A stretch of DNA of 64,000 nt from Balanoglossus misakiensis (Eukaryota > Hemichordata): positions 2,604,001 to 2,668,000 of the forward strand of contig CM082592.2 of assembly GCA_040954595.2 (NCBI GenBank), read 5' to 3'. Shown here piece by piece: positions 33,623 to 45,800 of this stretch (within the stretch, counting starts at the first letter, position 1; the number at the start of each line of letters is the position of its first letter). The position numbers and the translations under genes are program-made. The notes under the pieces were generated by a model. It did not search any database, was not told where the DNA came from, and saw nothing but the letters and a program-made list of their open reading frames with translations.

Positions 33623-36600
33623 CTGCAACATGATGTGTTTTATTTTAAATGATTTCAGAAGTATTTTTATTGATCTAGTGCAATTATTGTAATAGCATCC
33701 GTTTCTTTAAAGTCGACGAAAGTTGAGTTTGAAGCTATGAAAACGTGCATTTTATAACTAAATGTATATGTGAGTCGTGAAATGTCCAAAGTTTTCATGG
33801 CGTGATACCAGCCCCGAACCAATCGACTTGCCTATTCCAACTAGATATGCGCAGTTCTGTTGTATACAGGATATTGTTGAAGAATTATGCTAGATCATAG
33901 TACATTACCTCCAACTTTCTACATACTATGTCCACATGTACTCTTTTCTTTCGCTTGGTTGTCAAACAAGACACTATAATCTGAGCAAATTCGTGTTTCA
34001 GTTTATCTGGCCAAACCTTTAAAAAGGAATACAAACGTGGATTTATGTGTATACTAAACATGTATCAGAAGCATGATTTGTAAGTGATGTTATTTGATAC
34101 CTCAAACGGACAATGGCTTCATGATCACTCACCGTGTTTTCAGCCAACTGTGCCAGTTCTTCCGTGTCTTCAAAGAAGCCATCTTCTTCCCATTGATTAT
34201 GGATAAAGTCATCATCTGCAGTTGAACTTGCGAGCACACCGGTAAACAATTCCAATAACACTATAAATAAAACAATAAATATCACTATTTATGTATGTAT
34301 GTATGTATGTATGTATGTATGTATGTATGTATGTATGTATGTATGTATGTATGTATGTATGTATGTATGTATGTATGTATGTATGTATGTACGGTATGTA
34401 TGTATGTACATTGTATAGTCGTTGCAAATAGTCAAACATCTTATTCTTACTTCTAATTTCTTTTCCCGGCGTTTGTTATTGTGTTAGTTGCAGGATTTTC
34501 GGGAACATGTTAACATCGAGTAATATGTCAGGTTTATGAACATTGTAAATGGAATATTTCTGTGCATATACATGTACATGTATAGGGTCGAGTTTACCTC
34601 ACCTTTGCCATAGCTGAACACGTCACCAGCTGCGTCATAGTATCCTGGTGGTTTACTGGCAAGTGCTGGATCGCTGTATCCCAATGTACCACATACATAC
34701 GCGTTGGCACAGACACCTTCAAGAAGAACATTGGGGTCGTGCAATTATCAGTTTATTATTGTCGCCAATAGAAAACGGTGTGTAATAACACGTAATACAT
34801 TTTAAAATGAATGACAAATATTTAGTTTAAAAAAGTACTGGAGACAGAAAAAATCAATGAAATACTCATTCGGTATTGAAGGACAGAGGTCATGTACCTG
34901 TTCTAGACTTATAGAACTTCTCTTTCGGTATTTCTCGCGTCAATCCCGTGTCCCCCAAATATGGCCACCAAGTTTCGTCGAGTAGAATGTTCGCTGACTT
35001 GATATCACGGTGAAAAATCCTTGAGCGTCTAAAAATACAGACCAATGGCTTGAAATGGTAACCGTTCTTTAATGTATCTTAATGTCAAATGCAAAACTGT
35101 TCCATCTGACTTTAAAGGATTAAATCTGGCTTGTTGATGGCAAGTAAGTTAAGTATTCTATCATGATATACGACTGGCGAGAGAGACAAATTTGCTCTAT
35201 GGAGACTTTGAAATTGTCATGCAGCGTGCAGAGCATTGCTTTTTTGTGTTGAAAGGGGTGTAATGCATAAATCACCTCAACTCCGTGGGTGTGTGTAGAC
35301 ATGATATTGCGCGTCCAATTCCAACTCCTATGACAAGCCTTTTCTGCCATGTAAGTTGATGATTTCTTGCTTTCAGTTGATATGCTAGATCTCTGTTGGC
35401 CATGTATGGATAAACGATGCATCTGTCCAACAGAAAAGAACGCTTGGTTTCACTGATGTACAGCTAGTCCTCGAAGGGTGTACATGTACTTGTTTCTCTA
35501 ATGCCTTCTCACACTCACATTCATTGTGAACCTCCTTAGGTTTTAGATCTAAATCACAGCTTAGTTAGAAATGCATTGTGCTAAATGCAGAATGTTGAAC
35601 ACTCGAATGCTATAAGAAAATTGAACTACAATCTGAGTAAAATGTTCTGCAGGACTTTTATGGAGAAACTGTTTACATGGGATTTGAACTAATGCTGGTC
35701 ACTTACCCATCTTCTTCACACACAGCAAAGACAGGAAGGATGTTCGGATGCTTTACTGCAGCGACAGTCTTTTCCTGTAATTCCAGATGCGAAGAAAATA
35801 AGAGAGGATGATTATAAATGCAACTACTGCAATCAGTCATTTTATCAGCGAAATCATGTATCTATTTTCGCTTCTGTACATTAAAAAATGGGCCAAGCTT
35901 TTACCAGTCTGTTTTAAGGTACATGTAGTACGCGCCTCCAAAATCAAAGTCTTAAACTGTTACTCCTACAGTGATTGAGACAAATTTTGATTATTCTCAA
36001 ATTGACAAAAAGTTTGGTCACGGTGCAAAATTTGGATCTTTTTCACTTAGTGGACACAACTATACCCCATGGGCAATACCATTATTTTTTAGAGGGCGAG
36101 GGGTGGCAATGAGGGTGAGTTTGTATGGGTCACCGGTTAGGGTTAGGAGGGTTAGGGTTAGGGTTAAACTCACCCTCACATTTCCACCACTCACACCCTC
36201 ATTACCACCCCTAACCCACCCTCATTGCCACCCCTCGCCCCCTAAAAGTAATGGTATTGCCCAGGGGGTATAGTCGTGTCCACTCAGTGAACCAGATCCC
36301 AACATCTTTAATGAGAGAGCAATTTGAATTTGAATTCAAAATGACCGCCAATTTCTGTGTTTACTCTATTTTATGCGAACATGCCAGCGAACACTGTCTT
36401 TACTTCTTTTATTTCATAGAGACTCCTCAAACACTTTAATATAAAACAAAGAATTGGCAGGTTTGGAGAACTGTAGTTTTTCCCAAAACTCTTTTCCCCG
36501 AGTGTGAGGAGCTTTCAACAGCTTTGGTATTCACATATTGTGAGTAAATCAACAAACGAACAAACTTGCACATATTTTCTTAACCATAGTGACATACACT

Positions 36601-39098
36601 GGTCTTACCCTATTGTATTCCCTGTTACCTTGGTCTCCAGATTTGTCCAATACTTTTATGGCTACCTCCTGACCCTTGTAGGGACCACTGCACGGAAATG
36701 TACCTGCAGACAGACAAAATGACTTTTTTTCATTACATTTTTGAATTCATTCCTCCGTGACAACTTATTACCAAAGAAAGATGTACTAAATCGCCAGCAC
36801 TGAAGTGGATGCTGTTTCAAGACTTACCTTTGTAGACTGGTCCAAATGCACCCTCGTTCGAGATAAGTGTTTTTCCCTCCGACATGATTCCTGCAATTTG
36901 ATCACGTGATAACGAATATACGCCAGTGTCCGGATCACTTGAGAGGGCCGCCTCAGCACTGGTGATTTTGTCAAGTCCCCCTTCCCGGATTTCTATTTCA
37001 GAGCTCTCTCGGCATCCTTCAGCATCAGTGCCACAGAACGTATACTCTTTCTTCTCTTTGACTGGTCTTGCACTGTGACTTTGTAAATCGCAATCACTTC
37101 TCGGAAAGGTGAATTCTTCAGGCGAATCTGTATCTGCCATCACAGATGAGCGTGCAGAACTTAGTGTTGCCGTATCAGTGGGATATCAAACATGTTAAAG
37201 CCTTCCATCAAGTGGGTGGAATCAAACCAGAAGTATGCAGCATTTTAAAGCATTTGGGACGTGCCATACGCTCAATTAAATTATCCAAAACCACAAAAGA
37301 TTTTATTTAGACGAGTACAAACTTGTTATTTCTGAAATAGGTTACCTGGGTCCTTGATAGTGTCATCATCACCTTTGTCATCATCATCACTGTCAGTGTC
37401 ACTTTCATTGTCTTCAGAGACATCATTACTCGCTTCACCTGCACCCACTATTTTGCCGTTATCTCCAATGATAACGTTTCCACCATGAATATGGTAAATG
37501 TTGCCTCCAGCATCATATTCTGACATTTTATCTAAGATCAATTCAAATTAATTACTAATGGAGGTGTGTCATCTGTAGGCATATTTGATGTTAATGTATG
37601 TATGTATGTATGTATGTATGTATGTATAAAGAAGGGTAGGAGAAACGGAAGGCGGTAAAATCTCTACAGCGCTGTTTCGTGAGTTGTATGTATGTATGTA
37701 TGTTGGTTGGGTATGTGTGTGTCATTCGTAGGAACCTGCATACCAAATTTCAAAGTAATTTGTCAAGCAGTTTCTGAGGTGATTTTCTACCAAAAAACGC
37801 CCAAACTGCTCGAAATCTACAAATATGCAAATTTCAACACATTATAAATAAATGTAACCTATGTCTCCACAAGGGACCTGCATACCAAACTGGATGTAAT
37901 CAGACAAGCGTTTTCAGAGAAAAAGATTTTTTTTTTCTGCCAGAACTGGCAAAAATTGCCACTAAATACTACAATGTAATATGAAAATTTTAACATAATT
38001 TGAACAAAGTTTATTTAGGTTACCCCAAGGAACCTGCATACCAACTTTTAAAGGAATCGGACCAGTGGTTTCAGTGAAGAAGATTTTTAACAAGTGTTGA
38101 CAGACGGCAGACGACGGACATCCAACCTATCTGATAAGCTCCACTTCGCTGATAGTGTAGCTAAAAATTGTTTCCCAGTTCAAAACAAGCCAGAGATTTC
38201 ATATTTATTATATCCAGACCTTTTATTTCTTCTACAGCTTCAGCAATAAGTTCAGTAAAAACTTCTGCTAGTGGTGAGAATTCTTTCCTGAAAATATCCG
38301 CAGAGTGGCACATTTTGTGAAAATCCAATTGCTCACCTAGTTAACAGTCACTATCCCAGCACAAATAATGTATAGAAACAACCGACACAAGTTACTTCAC
38401 ATTTAATATCCCATGAAAATTAAGTTTTAGTTTACGTGTAAATCTGATTTTGATGTTTTGTGGTCATTTGCTGCGCTAGGCTTACGTACTGCATACCACA
38501 AAAATGAAAAATAACTTACTTGACAGCCTTTTTGAATGAAGTCCATATAGATCCGTCATCATCATCATCATCATCATCGCCGTCGTCGTCGTCATCATCA
38601 TCGTCAGCAGATTTGTCATCCGTAACGTCACTACTTACAATTACCCCCGGTAGTTCTAAACACCGTTTCACCGGCCATATAAAACGTGACGTCTATTAGC
38701 ATGTTGCCTTAAGGTCAAAAGTTTTGTTAACCAGCCATGTAAAGTAAATCATGGGACAATTTGTAGTGTACTTCGAGACTGCACTTTGGCCTCAGAATTT
38801 CACGAATTTCAATGTATCTCCACAATGACGTAGAATCCAAACTTTTTGCGAGGTAGACTACACCTTTGTCCAAATCGCATTCAAAACTGTTTTGTGAGCC
38901 CCAAACAGCCTGATGTTTTGCATGTGTCCTTTGCTGTCAGAGGCCACCGTGGTAGTAAAACATATATGGCAAGGCAATGCCACACAGGATATGGGCATTT
39001 ATCACCCTGCTAACATTAAAAATCAAACTATTGATAAATTAAACCCATGTATAAATTATTGTAAAAGGTATCTCACCAAGTAATTCTTCTGACGCCAT
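33234..39098 (-). CDS. IRAK/Pelle-like kinase with RHIM-like N-terminus and RING C-terminus
   Basis: Hand-built 14-exon model: 39077-39098, 38520-38655, 38220-38287, 37346-37519, 36828-37133, 36609-36703, 35707-35774, 35276-35422, 34898-35028, 34603-34716, 34133-34260, 33909-34016, 33541-33622, 33234-33352. All phases match and the total is 1,698 bp (565 residues plus stop). Order: MASEELL; two poly-Asp runs (residues ~24-42); an amphipathic segment (~53-75); a RHIM-like motif (~82-100); an acidic linker; a kinase domain (~220-495); a RING (518-556). Kinase residues seen: VAIK Lys252, Glu268, HRD 345-347, Asn352, and DTG 365-367 instead of DFG. HRDIKSANILLDE is the RLK/Pelle/IRAK catalytic loop. 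The first glycine of the Gly-rich loop is Asn (NEGAFGPVYKG) and the APE motif reads DPA. The key Lys, Glu, Asp and Asn are kept, so activity is plausible. Weakest exons: the first three and the 38220 donor. Confidence 0.8.
33909..36703 (-). CDS. Protein kinase catalytic domain (eight exons from beta-2 to helix I)
   Basis: Exons 36609-36703 to 33909-34016 give, in order, YKGQEVAIKVLD (beta-3 Lys), EKTVAAVKHPNILPVF (helix C Glu), CIVYPYMANRDLAYQL (hinge), FHRDIKSANILLDE (catalytic loop), YLGDTGL (DFG position), GTLGYSDPA (activation end), DVFSYGKVLLELFTG (helix F), AQIIVSCLTTKRKKR (helix H-I). The Gly-rich loop is at the end of exon 36828-37133. At 34133 I chose GTGAGT as donor rather than a later GT because it restores the frame into VWPDKLKHEFAQ. 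Confidence 0.85.
34286..34420. repeat. (ATGT)n microsatellite
   Basis: Over 30 tandem ATGT units in a kinase intron, next to the acceptor of exon 34133-34260. A short (ATGT)n tract also occurs at 37594-37626. Confidence 0.95.
36044..36290. repeat. Foldback element containing TTAGGG repeats
   Basis: The arms (CACTTAGTGGACAC, ACTATACCCC, GGGCAATACCATTA, GAGGGCGAGGGGTGGCAATG) are repeated in inverted orientation at 36185-36290. The loop at 36136-36165 holds several (G)GTTAGGG units of the animal telomere motif. It lies in a kinase intron. Confidence 0.75.
37346..37519 (-). CDS. RHIM-like exon of the kinase gene
   Basis: Encodes residues ~76-133: EYDAGGN, IYHIHGGNVIIGDNGKIV, then an Asp/Glu/Ser-rich tail. 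The alternating beta-branched and Gly/Asn pattern with VIIGDN resembles RHIM and other amyloid-forming signalling motifs that recruit kinases, but the classical (I/V)Q(I/V)G tetrad is not exact. An ATG at 37526-37524 overlaps the acceptor, so a shorter isoform starting MSEYDAGG is possible. Confidence 0.65.
37730..38165. repeat. Degenerate repeat with three ACCTGCATACCAA units
   Basis: ACCTGCATACCAA followed by a similar ~40-bp stretch occurs at about 37734, 37876 and 38030. The block ends in GACGGACATCCAACC and a CTCCACTTCGCTGATAGTG tail. It is non-coding and lies in a kinase intron; it looks like an old interspersed repeat. Confidence 0.6.
38220..39098 (-). CDS. First three exons of the kinase gene
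   Basis: Exon 39077-39098 starts MASEELL. Exon 38520-38655 encodes ELPGVIVSSDVTDDKSA, two poly-Asp runs and SIWTSFKKAVK. Exon 38220-38287 encodes KEFSPLAEVFTELIAEAVEE. Junction phases (1, 2, 1) match each other and exon 37346-37519. The poly-Asp part is a GAT/GAC microsatellite and may vary in length. Confidence 0.6.
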
Positions 39099-39296
39099 CA
39101 TTGAATATATGTTGCCTGAATCTCTATGTGTTTTTTTCTTGTGTGGACGGTATGACGAAAGTTTTAATTCGTACGACGCCACAAAGAGAGAAAAAACCCA
39201 GGTCTAAAATTAGCTCACTTCCGATCCCTTGTTGAACTTTGATCTAGCTTGTCTTGTACGCAGTCGCGTTGGGGATGTTTACACACGGTGATATCT

Positions 39297-39702
39297 CCTA
39301 TGACTTATAAAAGGGAGAAGTCTTGAAACCAACTATATTTTCAACACACACATTTCGAAATTCAGATGTTTTCACTCGACACAAAGGCAACAAATTAGCA
39401 TCAATACCACCCATTCCATGTCAAAATTCATACCTGCTATGCTTTTTGCCTATTATTATCAATCTTCTGTGAGTTTTGGGGCGATTTCTGAGGCTGGGGA
39501 CTACACTTTCTATGCTCGATACACTTGTGAGCTACCTTCCCGAACAAGTGGTGTTGTGATTAGCTATCTACGCATTTCCTATAAGTATATAGGCAAGCAA
39601 TAATTAACAGCATGCACCACTACTTTCCATCGGACAGCTAAGGTACCTCCAAAGTGGATTTAGTTTCAAGACTTCTCCCCTTTCTAAGTCATAGGAGCAA
39701 TC
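39297..39702. repeat. Foldback element, ~34-bp arms
   Basis: TCCTATGACTTATAAAAGGG...GAAGTCTTGAAAC on the left is matched by its near-perfect complement at 39668-39702, enclosing ~340 bp without coding sequence. Confidence 0.75.
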
Positions 39703-40292
39703 TTTATGTGTAACAACCCCCACGTGACCGTGTTTGTACGACGTTATCGCAGGATATTATGAAACCTCATTAAGGTTCAGTCCATTTGTAAAGTTGATTT
39801 AATGTGTATTTTACCATGCATATTTATTGCTGTTATTTCATGAATATCCTCGTGAACCAGAGCTCTCTTTTCGCTTCACGTAAATAAGCCAATACATGAA
39901 AGGTGTCGAAGAATGAAGGGGGTGTGTTTGGGTGTATGAAGGGAGTGTTGCCTACCACGTTAGAAAATTTTGTAATACATGTAATACTGTACAAGTATTA
40001 ATGTTTCACAGGATTTTAATTTCACAAAATCCAAGAATTTAAGACCAAGTATAAATCTGCCTCAAATATCAAGACAGTGAAATTAAATCCCTGTGAAATT
40101 AATTCATGATTTTACAGACTAGCAAAAATATTTTACCGCCTGTTTCCTGCAAATATTTGCCTTATTCGTACCATGTGTTCATGACACTTTTTTAACATTT
40201 CACTAGTATCAACTACCTGCATGATCATTGACAACCAGTACAACTTCATCATTTCAACCATCAATTAAAGCCCCAACAGCTGCCATTTTTGC

Positions 40293-40613
40293 ATTAAGCC
40301 CGTAGCGCAACTCACGTGCATGCGCGTAACTTCCCAGCAAATGTTCAGCAAATTTTCCGTTCGATGCATTCAAATAGTGGACTGCCTTCGCTTCTTTCCA
40401 TATTTCATGAGCACCGTATCAGTAGATTCTGCTTTTGTCCCTCCTTTTCAACCAAGCTAGTGTCTTTTCCCGATCTCCGACACAGATTATGGTCGCCGCC
40501 ATCTTCTCTGTTGTTAGGACAGAGCACTGCCTTATGGGATTGACTGTTCACTAAACACCTGTAACCAGCGGCTACAGCTGGAACATGCGTGTGAGACGAG
40601 CTACGCGCTTTAA
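40293..40613. mobile_element. AAGATGGCGGC MITE, copy 2
   Basis: Opposite orientation to the copy at 31671-31990 and full length, with the same inverted ends (GCGCGTAGCTCGTCTCACAC). It sits about 1.2 kb upstream of the kinase start codon. Confidence 0.8.
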
Positions 40614-41940
40614 TATTTTCATGAATTTAATTTCAAACTTAGATTAGGACTATTTAAAGGGGTTAACTGAGTGAAATAAATGCATTCTTATAGCACGTGT
40701 AATCATAAAGGCTAGCCGTGGCAACCATTTGAAACATGTAGTCAATGATCAAAAATGTTTAATAGAGATATAAGAAAAGTTAAAAGCCTTTATTAAAAAA
40801 AATAAAACATATAAAAAGACCTATGCAACATGTGGTCTACTCTACAGCTAAGCTAAAAGTTTTCAAGTTGCCTCATTACCACTGCTATTCCATGCCAGAA
40901 ATATATGGGAACAAACATACATATTTTTAGAACCGCTTGCGTTCTGCATAGGTCACAACACAAAACTTTGAAGCCCGTCAGCTAGCCCTGCATAGCGTAT
41001 GTAAAGCTAATGAGACAGGGGAAATATTAGTAAGGTTGACAACTGACTTGCTCGCTATCAAGATTTAGAAGGAATTTATTTGCTTAGTGAGGCCAGGACA
41101 TTAATTGCCCCCAACCAAGCAAAATCCACGTGGGTGGAGCTCATTATCACACATAGACATTGCTACAACTATTGTTCACATCAGGGTTATAATCACCTCC
41201 CCATTAGCCCTTCTTGCCGTAACACCTGCCCCAAATTGCCGTAATGGAGCACACATTCTTTTGTTTCAAACTATGGGAACCTTTGTAGTTGCCGTAAACT
41301 AAGACAAAAAACATCAATTAACCAACAAAAGAGGTGTTGCCGTAACATCTCTGCTACAACACTGCTACAACTAGTGCGGGAACTTTCCCGTACAGTTTAG
41401 TTGTTGTACGCTGTTGGGACTGTATTACTCCATGATCTCAATACTGAATTGAATTTTTAAAATAATACAAACGATAATGTGCATTTAAAAAAAAACTCAC
41501 ATAGAATAGTCATACAACAAAATCAATGATTGTATGAAATCAAAGGATGTTCATTCTTCGAGTCATGGGTTTTGTAAATATACTGTGCTCATTATATTAC
41601 ACCCACAATATATCAATCATAAACACTGCATTTATAACATCTAATTGTTCATTAATAAGCTAATGTCTATAAACTCTTGGGTATTTCTACATACAGAGTA
41701 AATACTTGGGAATTATAAATTGCATCTGAATCAACCAAACTACTGGTACGATCAAACGCTAGAAAAATGATATCATTCAATTAAACTTCAGGTAAAATCA
41801 GAAAACCTTTCCTGGAACTGATTTAGATTAAAATACACTGCAGGGCACAAACTTGATCAGTAAAAATGGGCATACTCTGTCATTACAAATTATAGCAGAA
41901 TATATACGTGAGAAACATGCACATATTACCTCAATTTGAT

Positions 41941-42865
41941 TCACAATACATCTGTACTGTCTTCTACATCTTCAGTAACCGTGTTCTCAAAATCACTCAC
42001 TGGTTTCAAGAGTTTCTCCAATCCAATATTTGTCAATGATTCTGTGTTCAAAAGATTTCAATTTAAATAATCCTGAAAAAAAAGAATAAAGATGATTAAA
42101 ACCTTTGGATAAATGTTTTTAACAGATATAACTCATCCTTGATAGAAGCCTGGCCCATGAATTTTTGGTTTTCCCCTCGCCCTTGCCAATAAACAAACCT
42201 TTGGTCAGGGCGTTGTCCATTATTTCTATAACAGTAAAACTTGTCTAAACGGTAAACCATGCCAAAAATGGCCAAGCATGGGACTCATGAGGACATATAT
42301 CTTGTTTACACATGATGTCACTAACTGAAAGTGTTCATTACAAAATGGCTTCCACTCGGTGTCTACAGACTTCAGTGCACCAGCTCTCAAGGTAGGTCAA
42401 TCAAGTTTTGTTTTTGAAACACAAACTTAAAGGTCACATCCAATTTACATATGCCCATATATGGCTGAAATGGCGTATTTGAAGGTTCTAAAGAACATAT
42501 GGTGGCGCTCTTTTTTTCGCGTGTGCCACCCACAAAAAAAACGTGATTGGCTAGATCACAAGTTTACCATGGTAACTATAGCTAATTTTCCATAGGTGAC
42601 CGTATACCTTTAAACTTGCATTATAAGCCAGTTCTTACCATCATTTGCTTTGGAGTCGGTAGTAACAAGTGTGCTCAATTCATACATACAGCTATTCTGC
42701 CGTTGTTTACAGATAGACATTAGCTTGGTGACTGAGAGATAGACCCACACGAAGATGCATCCAAAGGGAAAGAAAGGCGCTTTATAGGTGTATTCCATGA
42801 TCATTCCATAGCGATAAAATGACCAGATCATATCCGATCTCTCCTGGACTTCTTCGACATACATG
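41941..42865 (-). CDS. TRPM C-terminus: TRP helix and short tail
   Basis: Exon 42639-42865 reads IWSFYRYGMIMEYTYKAPFF, the TRP-box position after S6, then a hydrophobic stretch and a Cys-rich tail. Exon 41941-42041 encodes 32 residues ending EDSTDVL and a TGA. No coiled-coil, Nudix or alpha-kinase segment follows, so the C-terminus is much shorter than in vertebrate TRPMs. Confidence 0.8.
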
Positions 42866-45800
42866 CTATAAAATTTAAATAAATTAGAATGTAATTAATG
42901 CAATATACGTGACTGCCTATTATACACAGAGTCTGGCGTATAATATGTCACACAATATAGTGTATGCAATGTACTGGATGTGTGGTCTCTTCAATGCATC
43001 ATTAACAGTGCCCTCATTCCACTTTGCGGTAAATGTAAGGATTGAAGTTACTATTAAATGCCATCAAATCAAAGTATTCTGTTATGTATAGTTTGAACTC
43101 ATCTGAGAATAGATTATTTTCCACTCTAGACTTAATAAATTACCATAGCAATGGTAATAAAATCAAACTTTGTATGAAACTAAAATAGACGCAGCGCTTA
43201 AATAAAGCCCCTATAGCTGTTACTTTTGCCATATTTTTAATTGATGAAATACTTCAATCTTCTCCTTATCGTCAGTCGACAAATGATTCTTTTTGACTAT
43301 GTGGGGACTTTAATATTCATGTGCACATATCATGATAGTTGTGTACTCATGGGCAATTATTTAAATGGGTGTGGCACCTGTTTATTATTTTACCTGTTCA
43401 TTTTTACATGTACAGCGACAATCGGATGTTGGCGATACGTTTGTGTGACCCACCAATTAACTCACTCAAATGAAACATCTAAGTTCAAAAGTAATATCAT
43501 GAAAATAATTTTAAAATTAGCACCTATTGAGGCTTTAACAAAAAATGTAACTTTTGTGTCATGATGGGCCATCCCATGTACTGTAAAACACTTTATTTTC
43601 ACGAGCAATAAATTTTCGCAAAATACGCGAGAGCCAAAATAGCGTGAAAATAAAAAGTCGCGTAATTTTTTTTTAAGATAACGATGCAGTGAATGAAATA
43701 AGAGAACGCGAAAAATTAATACTCGCGAAACAGTGGCCTCTCTCGATATCGCGAAAATTTTAACTCACGAAAATAAAGTGCTTTACAGTATTTGTCCTTT
43801 GCCATGAGAATGTCCTAGCCAATCTCACAGGGTTTCGTGCAGTTTGGAAAATGCTCTACCGGTATTAATAACATACCTGAACACAGCAATCAGCAGATTA
43901 AGTAGCAGTACATTTGCAATGAGCACATAAGTGGCTATCAACAATGGCATCCAAACTTGCACAACACACCCTGGATCACTTGGTTCAACACAAGTTATAT
44001 TTTCACCTGAAACCCAAAAAAAATAAAAAAATTCTTTAAATATTGTGTGGGCTCTGGAAGATTTTTAGAGGGGAAAAAATCCTGCAGACATCAATAAAAA
44101 AAATAGCCACAGATGGCTTGAAAAAACAGGTGGCTATATGCTAATTATGTAAAAGGCTGATGAGGCACCATACCTGATACATGTTACCTGATACACGTGT
44201 CCGGCAGTTCTAAAGTAAAAACATACTCGGAAAAACTTTTACTGGATGCCGAAATATTTTTGGCCCGTCACCTGGAAATGACAACGCCATGGGTCGCATG
44301 GCCAGATCACGTGATTGATGGCAAAGAATAGGAAATTTATGTCCAAATTGAGTTTACAGATGTGAAAAGGCTTGGTTGTTGACAGTACTTGAGTATGATA
44401 ACTTTCCGTTGCATCACAATCAATGTAAATTATTACCTTTCACTTCTACGTCATCTGTGAGCAGATCACCATGCATTCGAAAGTAGAACTGGTAGAGAAT
44501 ACTTGCAAACACAACAGGACTTGCTGGAGTGTTGGGTTGTTCCAGAGCAATGTAAGCTGTACCAAATGCCAAGTAGAACACCAGCAATATGACAAGAAAT
44601 ATCAACAACTCCTTGACCTGTGTATTAAAGAAATCAAAATGATGCCATCCAGAATTTACATCTCGAATTTACTTACAGTAAATCTACAATGAGTCGAGAG
44701 TGTGGGATCAATTTGATACCACACTCTTCCAGAATCGAAAGCTTAAGAGACGGGCGCTGATTGGATGACAAAATGTTCTTTAATTAATGCTTGCTAAATG
44801 TTATCCAATGGCGTGATGTGTAACACTTGGACAGAAACTATACAAAGGGCCAGACAACAATGTTTCTAGTGTGAATAATGATATTTTGTGGGAGAAATAG
44901 AATCTCACACACCAAGGCAAGGATCTGAGATCAGATTTCTCACAAGAGTTTTTGTCCCCCACGAGCCGCAATAAATGAAATTTTGGGAAATGAGAATATT
45001 TTCAGTTTTGAGTAGACCTGACATACCTTATTGCATGATCAACAAAATGACAACAAACAGTTAATTCTGATTGGGGGGAGACACACCTTGTGGCAACTGC
45101 TGTATTTGAAAACAGCAGGTGCAATCTCCTTATAGTCATGCACGGAACAAATTGTTTATATCATTTGATAACTACGCAGAAACGGCATACTACAAAGTTA
45201 ATTTTTTTCAGCCGATGATGTGTCACATAAAAATCAAAACTGCTTACCATATGCTTGATCATGATGAGTTTTGCTCCAAGGTGGCGGAAAGCAAACATGA
45301 ATGGTAACAGACTGAGATAGCACATCAGTAAGGTCAGACCGTACAAAATTCGTACCCACACAAAGTAGCGGGCAGCCATGAGAATCCGGGTAATAAATGA
45401 CACCCAAAATAAACCCAGCATTATCAGTTTGATCATATTCCATCGTTGCACAAACCAATTCTTCATCATGGAAACGAAAGACTCTATATCATAAATGTAT
45501 GGGACCTGCAGACAAAAGAATTGAGATTCAGATACATGTACATGTAGTTGGTATCATGAAAGAGCAACACTATAGCGACTGCATGTTCTGTGATTCTACT
45601 GCTTGCACAATTTTCTGATGGACACGTTCATGCTTGCTGAGAACACTTGAACTATTTTAAAGGGACAAAGTCTCTCTCTCGCTGCCCTTTTCCCGTTATT
45701 ATGTTTTATACTAGACACCATTTATGTTATTCTACATATAGATCTATAGTGAATCAACGTTCGACCACACACAGTACAAGTCAACTATGGAGGACGTGCA

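Larger units (their letters stand above)
39099..41940. other. Intergenic region between the two minus-strand genes
   Basis: No exon is recognised. It holds a ~400-bp foldback (39297-39330 with 39667-39702), a small inverted pair (GTTTCACAGGATTTTAATTTC around 40007 and its complement near 40100) and the MITE at 40293-40613. The promoter of the kinase gene should lie at its left edge. Confidence 0.6.
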
